64,000 bases of DNA from Coriobacteriia bacterium (lineage in GTDB: Bacteria; Actinomycetota; Coriobacteriia; Coriobacteriales; Eggerthellaceae), in assembly GCA_030523425.1 (NCBI GenBank), contig JAUNIP010000001.1, forward strand, positions 35,292-99,291. Direction: 5' to 3'. The notes under the pieces are model-generated. The model was not told the origin of the DNA. It did no database searches and was given only the letters and a program-made list of their open reading frames with translations. Every line of letters begins with the position of its first letter. Within the stretch, counting starts at the first letter, position 1. Positions 18,432-26,889 of the stretch are shown one piece after another. The translations under genes were made by a program, and so were the position numbers.

Positions 18432-19894
18432 CGCATGCCTTCTTTCCCCGCAGTGATAGCTTCCACCACGGCGGCGGCTTTGTTGATGCATTCCTGGTTT
18501 TCCGTAGGCGGGTTGCTGTCCGCCACTATGCCGGCGCCGCTGCGCACGAACACGCGGCCGTTCTTCTTGAAGGCCAGGCGGATGGCAATGCAGGTGTCCA
18601 GGTTGCCCGCCAGGTCTATGTAGCCGATGGCGCCGCCGTACACGCCGCGCTTGCAGTCTTCCAGGTCGTTGATGATCTGACAGGCGCGAATCTTCGGCGC
18701 GCCGCTTAAAGTGCCGGCGGGAAGGATGGCATCCACCGCGTTCAAGGCGTCCTGGTCGGGGCGGATTTCGCCGCGCACGGTTGACCCTATGTGCATCACG
18801 TGGCTGTACTTCAGCACCTGGTGATACTGCTCCACGCGCACGCTGCCGAACTTCGAAATGCGGCCGATGTCGTTGCGGCCCAGGTCAACCAACATGTTGT
18901 GCTCGGCCAGCTCCTTTTCGTCCTTCAGCAGGCCCGCTTCCAACGCCGCGTCGTCTTCGGGCGTGGCGCCGCGCGGACGCGTGCCCGCTAAAGGGAAGGT
19001 GTGCAGCACGCCGTCTTCCAGCTTCACCAGCGTTTCCGGGGAAGCGCCCGCAAGCTCTATGTCGTCGCTGGAAAAGTAGAACATATACGGCGAAGGGTTG
19101 CTGGCCCGCAGGTAGCGATAGGTGTCTAACAGGCTGCCTTCGAAGTCGGCGTCCAGCCGGTTGGAAAGCACCACCTGGAAGATGTCCCCTTCGCGGATGT
19201 GCTCCTGGGCCTTGTGCACAATGTTGCAGTAGCCTTCTTCGTCGAACAGCCGGCGAAACGCGCTGGTGCAGCGACCGCCTGTTGCTTCGATGGGCACACC
19301 TTCCATGATCAGGCGCGCCATGGCAGCAAGCTGCGCTTCGCCTTCCGCGTAGGAAGCTTCCAGATTGCGCGCGTCAAGTTGCACAATCAGCACGATGCGC
19401 TGGCGGTGGTTGTCAAACGCTATCACCTTGTCGAACAGCATCAAGTCTACGTCGTTGAAGCCTTCGTCGTCATGCGCGTTCAGGTTCAGGCTGGGTTCGC
19501 TGTACTTCAGGTAGTCGTAGGAGAAATACCCCACCAGGCCGCCCGCGAACGACGGCAAGCCTTCCAGCCGCGGCGCCTTGTTTTCAGCCAACACCTGGCG
19601 AATGTAGGGCGCGGGGTCGGTGCCTTCCTGGCGTTCGCCGTTCACGAACACCTCCCCGTTGCGCGCCGTGATTTCCAGCGTGGGGTCATAGCCCAAGAAG
19701 GTGTAGCGGCCCCATTTGTCGGCCGCTTCGGCGCTTTCCAGCATGTACACGTGGTTGGAGACGCCCTTCAGAATGCGCAGCACCTGCACGGGCGTGCGCA
19801 CGTCGGAATAGATTTCGGTGGCCAACGGGACACGGCGCAGCGTTGCGTCGGCCGCGCAGATGCGTTGCGCCTGGTCAAGGCTTAGCGAAAGCAA
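18428..19894 (-). CDS. trpE: Anthranilate synthase component I
   Basis: Makes anthranilate from chorismate with ammonia from TrpG. The 488-aa product has the chorismate-binding core (DIFQVVLSNR, FPLAGTRPRG, VDLGRNDIGR, GAPKIRACQII, VRSGAGIVADS). No ATG is suitably placed. The start is taken as TTG at 19894, six bases after AAAGGAG and directly downstream of the T-box terminator. The open frame extends upstream through the leader but is not coding there. An LLSLSL segment near the start resembles the tryptophan feedback site of the family, so feedback inhibition is likely. Confidence 0.94.
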   Translation of the reverse strand: MLSLSLDQAQRICAADATLRRVPLATEIYSDVRTPVQVLRILKGVSNHVYMLESAEAADKWGRYTFLGYDPTLEITARNGEVFVNGERQEGTDPAPYIRQVLAENKAPRLEGLPSFAGGLVGYFSYDYLKYSEPSLNLNAHDDEGFNDVDLMLFDKVIAFDNHRQRIVLIVQLDARNLEASYAEGEAQLAAMARLIMEGVPIEATGGRCTSAFRRLFDEEGYCNIVHKAQEHIREGDIFQVVLSNRLDADFEGSLLDTYRYLRASNPSPYMFYFSSDDIELAGASPETLVKLEDGVLHTFPLAGTRPRGATPEDDAALEAGLLKDEKELAEHNMLVDLGRNDIGRISKFGSVRVEQYHQVLKYSHVMHIGSTVRGEIRPDQDALNAVDAILPAGTLSGAPKIRACQIINDLEDCKRGVYGGAIGYIDLAGNLDTCIAIRLAFKKNGRVFVRSGAGIVADSNPPTENQECINKAAAVVEAITAGKEGMR

Positions 19895-19916
19895 GCTCCA
19901 CTCCTTTCCGGGGCAC

Positions 19917-20168
19917 AAAAAAAACGCCCCTGACTTCCCAACAGCCAAGGACGAGTAAAACCCGCGGTGCCACCTTGATTCGCAGACAATCTGCGCACTC
20001 AGCGAAGCGCTAACACGCCCCCGACCGTTCACGCCGGTCCAACACGTCGCTGCTTTCACAGCGCCCTCGGCGGGCCCATCGGCTGGCCAGTATCCGCATT
20101 GCTCTCAGCTGTGCAACGTTCTCTGTAAGGCCTGTTTCCAGCGTCCTCCCCGCGTCAGCGGTTTGTAA
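19917..20168 (-). promoter_or_regulatory. Tryptophan T-box leader of the trp operon
   Basis: On the minus strand the 14-base T-box core GGTGGCACCGCGGG lies at 19974-19961. It is followed by a terminator stem CGTCCTTG/CAGGGGCG (19953-19925) and eight T (19924-19917). Upstream, CGCGGG and CCCGC can form the base of stem I. On the 3' side of the loop the triplet TGG (20078-20076) is followed by a purine and sits where the specifier codon is expected, so the leader should read uncharged tRNA-Trp. GAGGAC on the opposite side fits the loop E segment. The T-box core is certain; the specifier assignment is by position only. Confidence 0.9.
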
Positions 20169-20174
20169 AGCGAA

Positions 20175-20204
20175 ATTGTACGCCCCCGCATCCCGCGAAG
20201 TCAA
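20175..20204 (-). promoter_or_regulatory. trp operon promoter
   Basis: TTGACT (20204-20199), an 18-bp spacer and TACAAT (20180-20175) on the minus strand give a good housekeeping promoter. Transcription would start near 20168, which gives a leader of about 275 nt. It lies 30 bp after the upstream permease gene. Confidence 0.8.
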
Positions 20205-20234
20205 GTCCCGTAATCTGACGTTAACGGTGGAACG

Positions 20235-21542
20235 CTATTCCACTTCGGATAAGTCCTTGCCGGAGTGTTCGTGGCTTAAGATCATGGCAATCAGGGCTAT
20301 GACGGAAATGCCTATCAGGTAGAAGGCGGGTGCCAGGTTGTTGCCCGTACCCGCAATCAGCGACGTGCAGATAAGCGATGCCGTGCCGCCGAACAGGGCG
20401 TTCGCCAGGTTGAACGACAGCGCGAAGCCGGTGTAGCGCACTTCGGTGGGGAAGGTTTCGGTCAGATAGCTGGAAAGCGTGCCGTCGTTGATGGTCAGAA
20501 TCAGGCACAGCACCATTTCCACCACCAGCACCACCACGAAGTTCGCCGTGTTCAGCAGCATGAAGGCCGGCACGGTGAGCACGATGAATGCTACGCACGC
20601 GGTAATGAGCATGCGCTTGCGGCCGAAGCGGTCGGAAATCCAGCCGCTGGCGAACACGAAGGCCACATACGCCACCAGGCTGATGTTGGTGGCCAGCGTG
20701 GCCATGCCCGCATCCATACCCACGGCGTCGGTCAGGTACGTGGGCAGATAAGTAAGCACCGCATAAAAGCCAACCGCATTCAGCATGCAAGCGCCGAAAG
20801 AAATCACCAGTTTCTTCAGGTGCTTCTGGAACAGGTCGCGCACCGGATGCAAGGTTTCTCCAGGCTGAGCCGTCATGGCATCCTGCATGGCATGGTAGGT
20901 GGGGCTATCCTCAAGCTTAGTACGAATGTAGTGAGCGATAAAGCCCAAAGGACCAGCCATCAGGAAGGGAATACGCCAGCCCCAGGTGTGCAGGTCGGTT
21001 TCAGGAAGGGCAAACAGCATAAACGCCGCGATACCAGAGCCTACCAGCAGGCCAATAGAAGTGGAAGCCGGCACCAGGGAACAATACAGGCCACGCTTGT
21101 TGGTGGGGGCATATTCTGCCAGGAACGTGGCCGCGCCAGCATATTCGCCAGAAGCGCTAAAACCCTGCACAACACGGCAGCACAGCAACAAAACGGGAGC
21201 AATCCAACCCACCATGGCAAAGGTGGGCAGAAGGCCAATTAGGAACGTGGCGCCCGACATCAGGAAGATGGACACCGAAAGGGCCCACTTGCGGCCCTTC
21301 TTGTCGCCCAAGCTACCCCAGATGAACGCGCCGAACGGACGCGCCACAAACGAAATGGCAAACACAGCGAACGTCATGATTAAGCCCGAAGCACCGTCGT
21401 CAGCAAAGAACACCGCCGCGATGATGGTAGCCAAATAGCTGTACGAACCGTAGTCGAACCATTCGATGAAGTTGCCCAAGAAGGAAGAAAGCGCCACCTT
21501 CTTGACGATGTTGTTATCCTGTTCCGCTGTTGCTTCTGCCAT
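20235..21542 (-). CDS. MFS permease, metabolite:H+ symporter (MHS) type
   Basis: A 435-aa membrane protein with about 12 hydrophobic segments. The MFS motif GDKKGRKWAL stands between helices 2 and 3 and its repeat SDRFGRKRML between helices 8 and 9. The N-terminal signature SFLGNFIEWFDYGSYSYLA is typical of the MHS/ProP-KgtP branch, which imports organic acids, betaines or amino acids with protons. The substrate is unknown. AAGGGG precedes the ATG, and a TATTAT at 21610-21605 could be its -10. It ends 30 bp before the trp promoter, on the same strand, without a visible terminator, so some read-through into the trp leader is possible. Confidence 0.88.
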   Translation of the reverse strand: MAEATAEQDNNIVKKVALSSFLGNFIEWFDYGSYSYLATIIAAVFFADDGASGLIMTFAVFAISFVARPFGAFIWGSLGDKKGRKWALSVSIFLMSGATFLIGLLPTFAMVGWIAPVLLLCCRVVQGFSASGEYAGAATFLAEYAPTNKRGLYCSLVPASTSIGLLVGSGIAAFMLFALPETDLHTWGWRIPFLMAGPLGFIAHYIRTKLEDSPTYHAMQDAMTAQPGETLHPVRDLFQKHLKKLVISFGACMLNAVGFYAVLTYLPTYLTDAVGMDAGMATLATNISLVAYVAFVFASGWISDRFGRKRMLITACVAFIVLTVPAFMLLNTANFVVVLVVEMVLCLILTINDGTLSSYLTETFPTEVRYTGFALSFNLANALFGGTASLICTSLIAGTGNNLAPAFYLIGISVIALIAMILSHEHSGKDLSEVE

Positions 21543-22021
21543 GGTTACCCCTTATGGCGGCTTCCTTACGCCGCACGATTTCAGTTTCAAAACAATGAAT
21601 GGATATAATAAAGGAAAACTGCATAGAATTTCCCCACAAAATGCATTTTTTACAATTTTTCGTATATTTTTAAAAAATATTCATTTTCCACGCAAATATT
21701 TAACTATTTATGCAGTTTTGCGCGAATAGCACATGCGCATCCCGCCGCTAAAAAGGCAAAACAGCCCGCTGACGTTTCCTGGCAGGGGTCAGGAAACGCC
21801 TGCCAAGTTTCGAACATGCAGCGGCCGGGGGCGGCGGATTCCTGCAGGGCGACTCTGATAGGAAATAATGCTGCGCGAAGCGCAGCGGAATAAAAATGCA
21901 TGAAGCAGTGCAGCGCACGAAAGCCCCGCGCAGCGGGGCTTGAGCAGCGGAACGGGGAGCTCTGCAGGTATCCGCCGCCCCCCGGCCGCGGCGGGACTGA
22001 GAGTTTCGCCCCAGATCTCCG
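21543..22021. repeat. 479-bp gene-free region with a nested inverted-repeat element (21774-21989)
   Basis: The right part (21543-21720) is AT-rich and serves as the leader of the MHS permease gene. From 21774 the sequence becomes strongly structured. GTTTCCTG/CAGGAAAC forms a hairpin at 21774-21797. GCGGCCGGGGGCGGCGGAT onward (21821-21847) pairs with 21962-21989 over about 27 bases. Inside that large stem lie two perfect hairpins, GCTGCGC-GAA-GCGCAGC (21870-21886) and AAGCCCCGC-GCA-GCGGGGCTT (21921-21941). No open frame fits. It may be a miniature mobile element or a structured RNA. Confidence 0.6.
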
Positions 22022-22900
22022 TCAGAAATCAATATGTTCGCGGGGGTCCATTAGGTTGTTGGGCATTACGCGGACTTCTCCCAAGCCAAGGTCCTTCAGG
22101 GCTTCGTAGGTGCGCCAGGGCGGGCACACGTCGTCGCCGCTTTCGGCGCAATAGTTCAGGGCTTGGACCAGCGTGATGTTGTGGCGAAGGTCAGCCACGG
22201 TATCCACGTCGGGAATAGCCGGCAGATGCACCGCGCGCAGGCCCGCACGCTGCGCCTTTTCGATGTAGGCCGGCAGCACCGTCAGGCCGTTTTGGCAGTA
22301 ATACACGCCGGTGTGGTCGAACGGCGTGGTGCGGTTCCACCCCACCACCGAAACGCCCATTTCCTGGTCGGGCGCCAACACGATGCCCGGCACCTTCGCA
22401 TCCCACAGCTTGTGCAGCTCCTGAAAGCCCAGGCGCACGTCCACCTTGGTGAGTGCCGGCATGTCCGCACCCATGGAAAGGATGCAGTCCGCCCCACGGT
22501 CCCACGCCTTTTGAAAGGCGCAATTGTAGTGAATGTCGAAGTTGGCGCCTTCGTCGTAGTCGAACACCAGCGGGCGCGGCCACTGGCCGGCGTCTTCGAA
22601 CAGCTTGCGCATCACGGGCACGTTTTCGGCAGGCGTGGTGGAAATCATCAGTTCGTAGGTGTCTTGCACGGGGCAAGCCTGCCCCGCCGCGCGCACGGCT
22701 TCGCACGCGGCGGCGGATTTGCGTTCCAGGTCGGCCATGGCAGCGCAAATGCATTCCACCACGTCAAACAGCATGCAGTGATACAGGTGGGCCGCGTCGT
22801 CAGGCGCCAAAATGCCGTCTTTCAGAATGGAAAGGCGCGTCTTCACCAGGCCCACTTCGGGCACCTTGCTGAACAGCACCAGTATGTTTTTGCGCTCCAT
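22022..22900 (-). CDS. DUF2064 / TIGR04282-type glycosyltransferase-like protein
   Basis: A 292-aa protein whose N-terminus (ILVLFSKVPEVGLVKTRLS) is the signature of the DUF2064 family, a GT-A / nucleotidyltransferase-like fold related to cofactor guanylyltransferases. The segment LSMGADMPAL matches the conserved substrate-binding region. A long insertion (residues about 70-125) is richer in Cys and charged residues than usual. It lies 18 bp downstream of htpG on the same strand and could be co-transcribed with it. The biochemical role of the family is not settled. Confidence 0.75.
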   Translation of the reverse strand: MERKNILVLFSKVPEVGLVKTRLSILKDGILAPDDAAHLYHCMLFDVVECICAAMADLERKSAAACEAVRAAGQACPVQDTYELMISTTPAENVPVMRKLFEDAGQWPRPLVFDYDEGANFDIHYNCAFQKAWDRGADCILSMGADMPALTKVDVRLGFQELHKLWDAKVPGIVLAPDQEMGVSVVGWNRTTPFDHTGVYYCQNGLTVLPAYIEKAQRAGLRAVHLPAIPDVDTVADLRHNITLVQALNYCAESGDDVCPPWRTYEALKDLGLGEVRVMPNNLMDPREHIDF

Positions 22901-22918
22901 GCGGGTCTGCGCGCAGCC

Positions 22919-24832
22919 TTACACCATCAGTTTGGAGACCAGCGTGGCGAAGGCCAGCGGGTCTTTCAGCGGCAGGCCTTCCACCAGCAGCGCTTGGCCG
23001 TACAGCAGCGTGGCATAGTCGGCCACCTTTTCGGCCTGACCCAAATCAGACGCGCTCTGGATGGCAGCAAACACCGGATGCTTGGCGTTAAGCTCCAGAA
23101 TGCGCGAAGGCTGGTAGTCCTCGTCTTCGCCGGAAGCCGCCATCACGCGTTCCATGGCAAAGGAAACCATACCGTCCGGCACCACGCAGGCAGCGGCGTC
23201 ATCTTCGCTGGTCAGACGCGTGGAAACCACCACCTTCGTCACTTCGGCACCCAGCGCTTCCTTCACGGCGTCAAGCAGGTCCTTGTTGTCCTCTTCAACG
23301 CTTTCGGCGTCCTTCTTTTCATCTTCGGTGGCCAAGTCGGTGCCGCTCAGGCCGCAGTTCTGAATCTGGGTGTCGTTGAATTCATGCAGGATGGTCAGGC
23401 ACACTTCATCCACAGGGCCGGTGCAAAGCAGCGCGTCAAAGCCCTTGTTCAACACGCTGGTGACCGCCGGCTGCCTGGTCAGCAAGTCCAGCGACGTACC
23501 CACCGCAAAGTAAATCTTGTCCTGCTCTTCGGGCATGCCCGCCACGAATTCATCAAGCGTCACCAGCTTTTCCTGCTTCGCGGAATAGAATAGCAGCAGG
23601 TCAAGCAGCACAGCGGATGCTTCGCCATAGGTGGTGTACACGCCGTACTTCATCATGTCGCCGAACTGCTTGAAGAACTTCTCGTAGGCTTCGCGGTCTT
23701 CCTTCAGCATGTCCATCAATTCGGATTTGATTTTCTTTTCCACACGCTTGGCGATGGCGCGCAGCTGGGCGTTCTGCTGCAGCGTTTCGCGGGAAATGTT
23801 CAGGTGCAAGTCCTGCGAATCCACCACGCCGCGCACGAAATTGAAGTGGTCCGGCAACAGGTCAGAGCACTTTTCTTGAATCATCACGTTAGAGCTGTAC
23901 AGCGCCAAGCCCTTTTCAAAGCCGCGCGTGTACAGGTTGGACGGCGCCTGCTGAGGGATGAACAGCAGCACGTCGTAGTTCAAGCTGCCTTCCGCGTGGA
24001 AGCTGATGATGCGCGCCGGCGGGTTGGTATCGTGGAATTGGCTTTGGTAGAACTGGTTGTACTCTTCGTCTTCCACTTCGGAGCGCTTACGCTTCCAGAT
24101 GGGAACCATAGAGTTCAGAGTTTCCACTTCGGTGATGTTTTCGTATTCCGGCTTGTAGTCGTCGCCGGCGTCTTCGGGCTTGGGCTTCTGGCGTGAATGC
24201 GTGACCTCCATCTTGATGGGATAACGCACGTAGTTGCTGTAGCGCTTCACCAGCTCCTTCAGGCGATATTCGGTCAGGAACAAGTCATAGTCTTCGTCGG
24301 CCGAAGTGGGCTTGATGGTCAAAATCACGTCCGTGCCGCAGCTTTCGCGTTCGGCCGGTTCCACGGTGTAACCCTTCACGCCGTCGCTTTCCCACGCAAA
24401 GGCCTGTTCAGCTCCGTAAGCCTTGGAAACCACGCGCACCTTGGACGCCACCATGAAGCTGGAATAAAAGCCCACGCCAAACTGACCGATGATGTCCACG
24501 TCTTCGCCCTGTTGTTCGGCGTTTTCGTCCTTGAAGGTTTGGCTATCGGAATGGGCGATGGTGCCCAGGTTCTTGTCCAGTTCCGCTTCGGTCATGCCGA
24601 TGCCGTTGTCGCTGACGGTGATGGTGCGCTTGTTGCGGTCGAAGGCCAGGTTGATGGCCAGGTCGTCTTTCGCCAGCTTGACGTCGGAATCGGTTAAGCT
24701 GCGGAAATTCAGCTTGTCGATGGCGTCCGAGGCGTTGGAAATCAGTTCGCGCAGAAAGATTTCTTTGTTGGTGTAGATGCTGTTGATCATCAGGTCTAAC
24801 AGCTTCTGGCTTTCGGTCTTGAATTTACGCAT
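22919..24832 (-). CDS. htpG: Molecular chaperone HtpG (Hsp90)
   Basis: Dimeric ATP-dependent chaperone of the cytoplasm. The 637 residues have the GHKL ATPase domain at the N-terminus (ELISNASDA, SDNGIGMT, GQFGVGFYSSFMVA), the middle domain with the catalytic Arg region (GVVDSQDLHLNISRE) and a C-terminal dimer domain. Length is usual. AAAAGGAAGAG precedes the ATG. A CIRCE operator spans its promoter, which suggests HrcA regulation shared with clpC. Confidence 0.97.
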   Translation of the reverse strand: MRKFKTESQKLLDLMINSIYTNKEIFLRELISNASDAIDKLNFRSLTDSDVKLAKDDLAINLAFDRNKRTITVSDNGIGMTEAELDKNLGTIAHSDSQTFKDENAEQQGEDVDIIGQFGVGFYSSFMVASKVRVVSKAYGAEQAFAWESDGVKGYTVEPAERESCGTDVILTIKPTSADEDYDLFLTEYRLKELVKRYSNYVRYPIKMEVTHSRQKPKPEDAGDDYKPEYENITEVETLNSMVPIWKRKRSEVEDEEYNQFYQSQFHDTNPPARIISFHAEGSLNYDVLLFIPQQAPSNLYTRGFEKGLALYSSNVMIQEKCSDLLPDHFNFVRGVVDSQDLHLNISRETLQQNAQLRAIAKRVEKKIKSELMDMLKEDREAYEKFFKQFGDMMKYGVYTTYGEASAVLLDLLLFYSAKQEKLVTLDEFVAGMPEEQDKIYFAVGTSLDLLTRQPAVTSVLNKGFDALLCTGPVDEVCLTILHEFNDTQIQNCGLSGTDLATEDEKKDAESVEEDNKDLLDAVKEALGAEVTKVVVSTRLTSEDDAAACVVPDGMVSFAMERVMAASGEDEDYQPSRILELNAKHPVFAAIQSASDLGQAEKVADYATLLYGQALLVEGLPLKDPLAFATLVSKLMV

Positions 24833-24862
24833 GCTTCTCTTCCTTTTCGTTCATGAGCGCTG

Positions 24863-24892
24863 CTTTTAGCAGTCGCGACCTTAGAGTGCTAA
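24863..24892 (-). promoter_or_regulatory. CIRCE (HrcA) operator overlapping the htpG promoter
   Basis: TTAGCAGTC-N9-GAGTGCTAA at 24866-24892 matches 17 of 18 CIRCE arm positions. On the minus strand TTAGCA and TAAAAG lie 18 bp apart and can serve as -35 and -10, the same layout as at clpC. The htpG ATG follows about 34 bp downstream. Confidence 0.88.
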
Positions 24893-24933
24893 TGCATGAT
24901 TGTAGCCCTGCCAGCGGCAAAGTCAAGGACGCA

Positions 24934-24956
24934 AAAAGCCCGCCGAAGCGGGCTTT
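24934..24956 (-). terminator. Rho-independent terminator after tRNA-Leu
   Basis: Read on the minus strand: AAAGCCCGC-TTC-GGCGGGCTTTTTG, about 10 bp after the CCA end of the tRNA. It isolates the tRNA from htpG. Confidence 0.85.
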
Positions 24957-24965
24957 GTGTTTTCG

Positions 24966-25049
24966 TGGTGCCCGGGGTGGGATTCGAACCCACACACCTT
25001 TCGATATCGGTTTTTGAGACCGACGCGTCTGCCGTTCCGCCACCCGGGC
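24966..25049 (-). tRNA. tRNA-Leu (anticodon CAA)
   Basis: 84 nt including an encoded CCA. The acceptor stem GCCCGGG pairs with CCCGGGC; the discriminator is A. The anticodon stem-loop TCGGT-CTCAAAA-ACCGA gives anticodon CAA, reading UUG. The long variable arm (type II tRNA) and the T arm GTGGG-TTCGAAT-CCCAC fit leucine. A terminator follows. Confidence 0.95.
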
Positions 25050-25074
25050 GCAAAAAAGTACTTTAACAGAAAAC

Positions 25075-26136
25075 CTAGCGCGGGACAACCGCCGCGCGCA
25101 ACTTTGAAAGCGACGTTGTGCGCGTCCACCACCCCTGCGCCATGCCCGCCGCGGAAAGCCGGCACGCTTCTTCGAACGACGTGCAGAACAGCGCCACCGC
25201 CGACCCGCTGCCGCACAGCAACGCCTCCGTGACAGCCGGCTGCTGCGCCGCCCACGCAAACACGGCGTCTAGCTGCGGCAACAGACTGCGCGCCGGGCCG
25301 TTTAAGTTGTTGTAGCGCGGCACCTGTGCGGCCGCCGTGGCCGCTTCCGCCTGCGCTTGGGGCGCATCTGCCAAGGAAATGCCCTGGTCGTCAAAGGTTT
25401 TGTACACCGCCGCCGTGGAAAGCCCTGCTTCGGGCTTCACCAGCACCACCGCGTTGTTGGCGGCTTCCAGCTGCGTTTGGAACACTTCGCCTTTGCCCGT
25501 GAAGCGCGCGCAACCGCCGTGCAGAAAGAAGGGCACGTCGGCGCCTAAGCTGGCGGCCACTTCCGCAAGGGCGGGATCTTCGGCGCTAAGCCCCCACAAG
25601 TGGGCAGCCCCCACCAGTGCCGCTGCAGCGTCGGACGATCCGCCACCCAAGCCGGCCTGCGCCGGGATGTGCTTTTCCAGGCGCACTTCCAAGCATTCGC
25701 CGGCGCCTTTGCCCGTGCGCTGCGCCAACGCCTTCACAGCCTTGTACACCAGGTTGTCCTGCGCGGGGATGTCAGGTGCTTCCACACCTTCGCAGCCCAC
25801 GCACACCATGCGGATGTCCAGGTCAGCGTTGGCCACGGAAGCGCTTTCGTTGCCCGCCAACGCGGCGTCGGGGCCCACCAGCAAGTCCGCCTGCGGGCGC
25901 GTGCGCATGTACAGCACATCGTGCAGCATCAGGGCGTGCATGATGTTCAGCGCGTCGTGGTAGCCGTCGGCGCGCTTGGCGCCTATGCCCAGGTACAGGT
26001 TCACTTTGGCGGGTGCAATCAGCTTGATGCTGCCCGCATACGTGCTGGCCTGGTCGCGCAGCGTTGCTTCCCGCGCGAAGGCCACCATGTCAATTTGTTC
26101 TTGCCAGGCCCCGTAGGCTTTGTGTTCTTCGGTCAC
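25075..26136 (-). CDS. ispE: 4-diphosphocytidyl-2-C-methyl-D-erythritol kinase
   Basis: GHMP kinase of the non-mevalonate isoprenoid pathway. It phosphorylates CDP-methylerythritol. The 353 residues show IAPAKVNLYLGIG, the ATP loop QAGLGGGSSDAAAAL and the C-terminal CGSGSAVALF. It is somewhat longer than the usual 280-310 aa, with a 35-residue N-terminal extension and an Ala-rich insert near residue 265. The start is GTG at 26136, behind GGGAGG, overlapping the tadA stop as GTGA. Other MEP genes are not in the window. Confidence 0.92.
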   Translation of the reverse strand: MTEEHKAYGAWQEQIDMVAFAREATLRDQASTYAGSIKLIAPAKVNLYLGIGAKRADGYHDALNIMHALMLHDVLYMRTRPQADLLVGPDAALAGNESASVANADLDIRMVCVGCEGVEAPDIPAQDNLVYKAVKALAQRTGKGAGECLEVRLEKHIPAQAGLGGGSSDAAAALVGAAHLWGLSAEDPALAEVAASLGADVPFFLHGGCARFTGKGEVFQTQLEAANNAVVLVKPEAGLSTAAVYKTFDDQGISLADAPQAQAEAATAAAQVPRYNNLNGPARSLLPQLDAVFAWAAQQPAVTEALLCGSGSAVALFCTSFEEACRLSAAGMAQGWWTRTTSLSKLRAAVVPR

Positions 26137-26690
26137 GCTATTCCTCCCTGAGCGCCTGTGCGGCCGGCACGCCGCCGGGCAAAGAAATCTTTCAGCAGCT
26201 GGGCGCATTCGGCTTCCCGCACGCCCGCGGTAACGGGGTAGGTGTGGTTCAGCCGTTCATCTGCGTTCAGCTGGTACAAACTGCCCAGCGCGCCCGCCTT
26301 AGCGTCCGCCGCACCGTACACGCAGCGATCCACGCGCGCCTGGTGCATAAGCCCCGCGCACATCAGGCACGGCTCCAACGTCACATACACCGTGCAACCC
26401 GTAAGCCGCCACGCCCCCAAACGCTGGGAAGCCAAGCGCAGGGCGGAAAATTCCGCATGCCCCGCAGGGTCCTGCAGCGTTTCCCGCAGGTTGAACGCCG
26501 TGGCAAGCACACTAGGTTCCGCCTGGGTGTGCTTGCGCGTGGCGGGGTCTATGGGGTCATACACCACCACGGCGCCTATGGGCACTTCGCCTAGCTTGGC
26601 CGCCCCTTTGGCCTGCTCAAGCGCCATGTCCATGAAGGTGTTGTCCCACACGTCCTGGTTGGGGCGCAGTATGTCTTCGGTAATCTGCAT
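26133..26690 (-). CDS. tadA: tRNA-adenosine deaminase TadA
   Basis: Zinc deaminase that converts A34 to inosine in tRNA-Arg(ACG). The 185 residues carry the zinc and catalytic motifs HAEFSAL and PCLMCAG. The ATG at 26690 is preferred because a TATAAT box ends exactly 7 bp before it, which puts the transcription start on the A of the ATG and leaves no leader. An in-frame ATG at 26699 overlaps that box. The gene is translationally coupled to ispE. It is slightly longer than E. coli TadA, with an N-terminal extension of about 25 residues. Confidence 0.9.
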   Translation of the reverse strand: MQITEDILRPNQDVWDNTFMDMALEQAKGAAKLGEVPIGAVVVYDPIDPATRKHTQAEPSVLATAFNLRETLQDPAGHAEFSALRLASQRLGAWRLTGCTVYVTLEPCLMCAGLMHQARVDRCVYGAADAKAGALGSLYQLNADERLNHTYPVTAGVREAECAQLLKDFFARRRAGRTGAQGGIA

Positions 26691-26697
26691 GACAGCC

Positions 26698-26703
26698 ATT
26701 ATA
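26698..26703 (-). promoter_or_regulatory. -10 box giving a leaderless tadA-ispE mRNA
   Basis: Minus-strand TATAAT (26703-26698) is followed by GGCTGTC and then the ATG of tadA. With the usual 7-bp distance the transcript begins at the start codon. No Shine-Dalgarno sequence precedes the gene. No good -35 is seen. Confidence 0.6.
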
Positions 26704-26765
26704 ACCGCCCGTGCGCGTAGAAAGCCTTTACACACACTTGTGGTATGCTTTCCCATACATTTTAC

Positions 26766-26853
26766 GGAGGATTGGCCGAGTGGTTGAAGGCGGCAGTCTT
26801 GAAAACTGTTGAGCCGCAAGGTTCCGTGGGTTCGAATCCTACATCCTCCGCCA
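26766..26853 (+). tRNA. tRNA-Ser (anticodon TGA)
   Basis: 88 nt with encoded CCA. The acceptor GGAGGAT pairs with ATCCTCC; the discriminator is G. The anticodon loop CTTGAAA gives anticodon TGA, reading UCA. A long variable arm is present, as expected for serine. TATGCT about 20 bp upstream is a likely -10. Confidence 0.95.
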
Positions 26854-26862
26854 CGGTTTTTC

Positions 26863-26889
26863 GCAGGCCCCGTACGGGGCCTGCTTTTT
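26863..26889. terminator. Terminator shared by tRNA-Ser and asnB
   Basis: GCAGGCCCCGT-ACGGGGCCTGC is a perfect 22-bp palindrome followed by TTTTT. It starts 10 bp after the tRNA-Ser CCA end. The asnB stop codon (26888-26890, minus) lies in its T run, so the two convergent transcripts share the hairpin. Confidence 0.88.
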
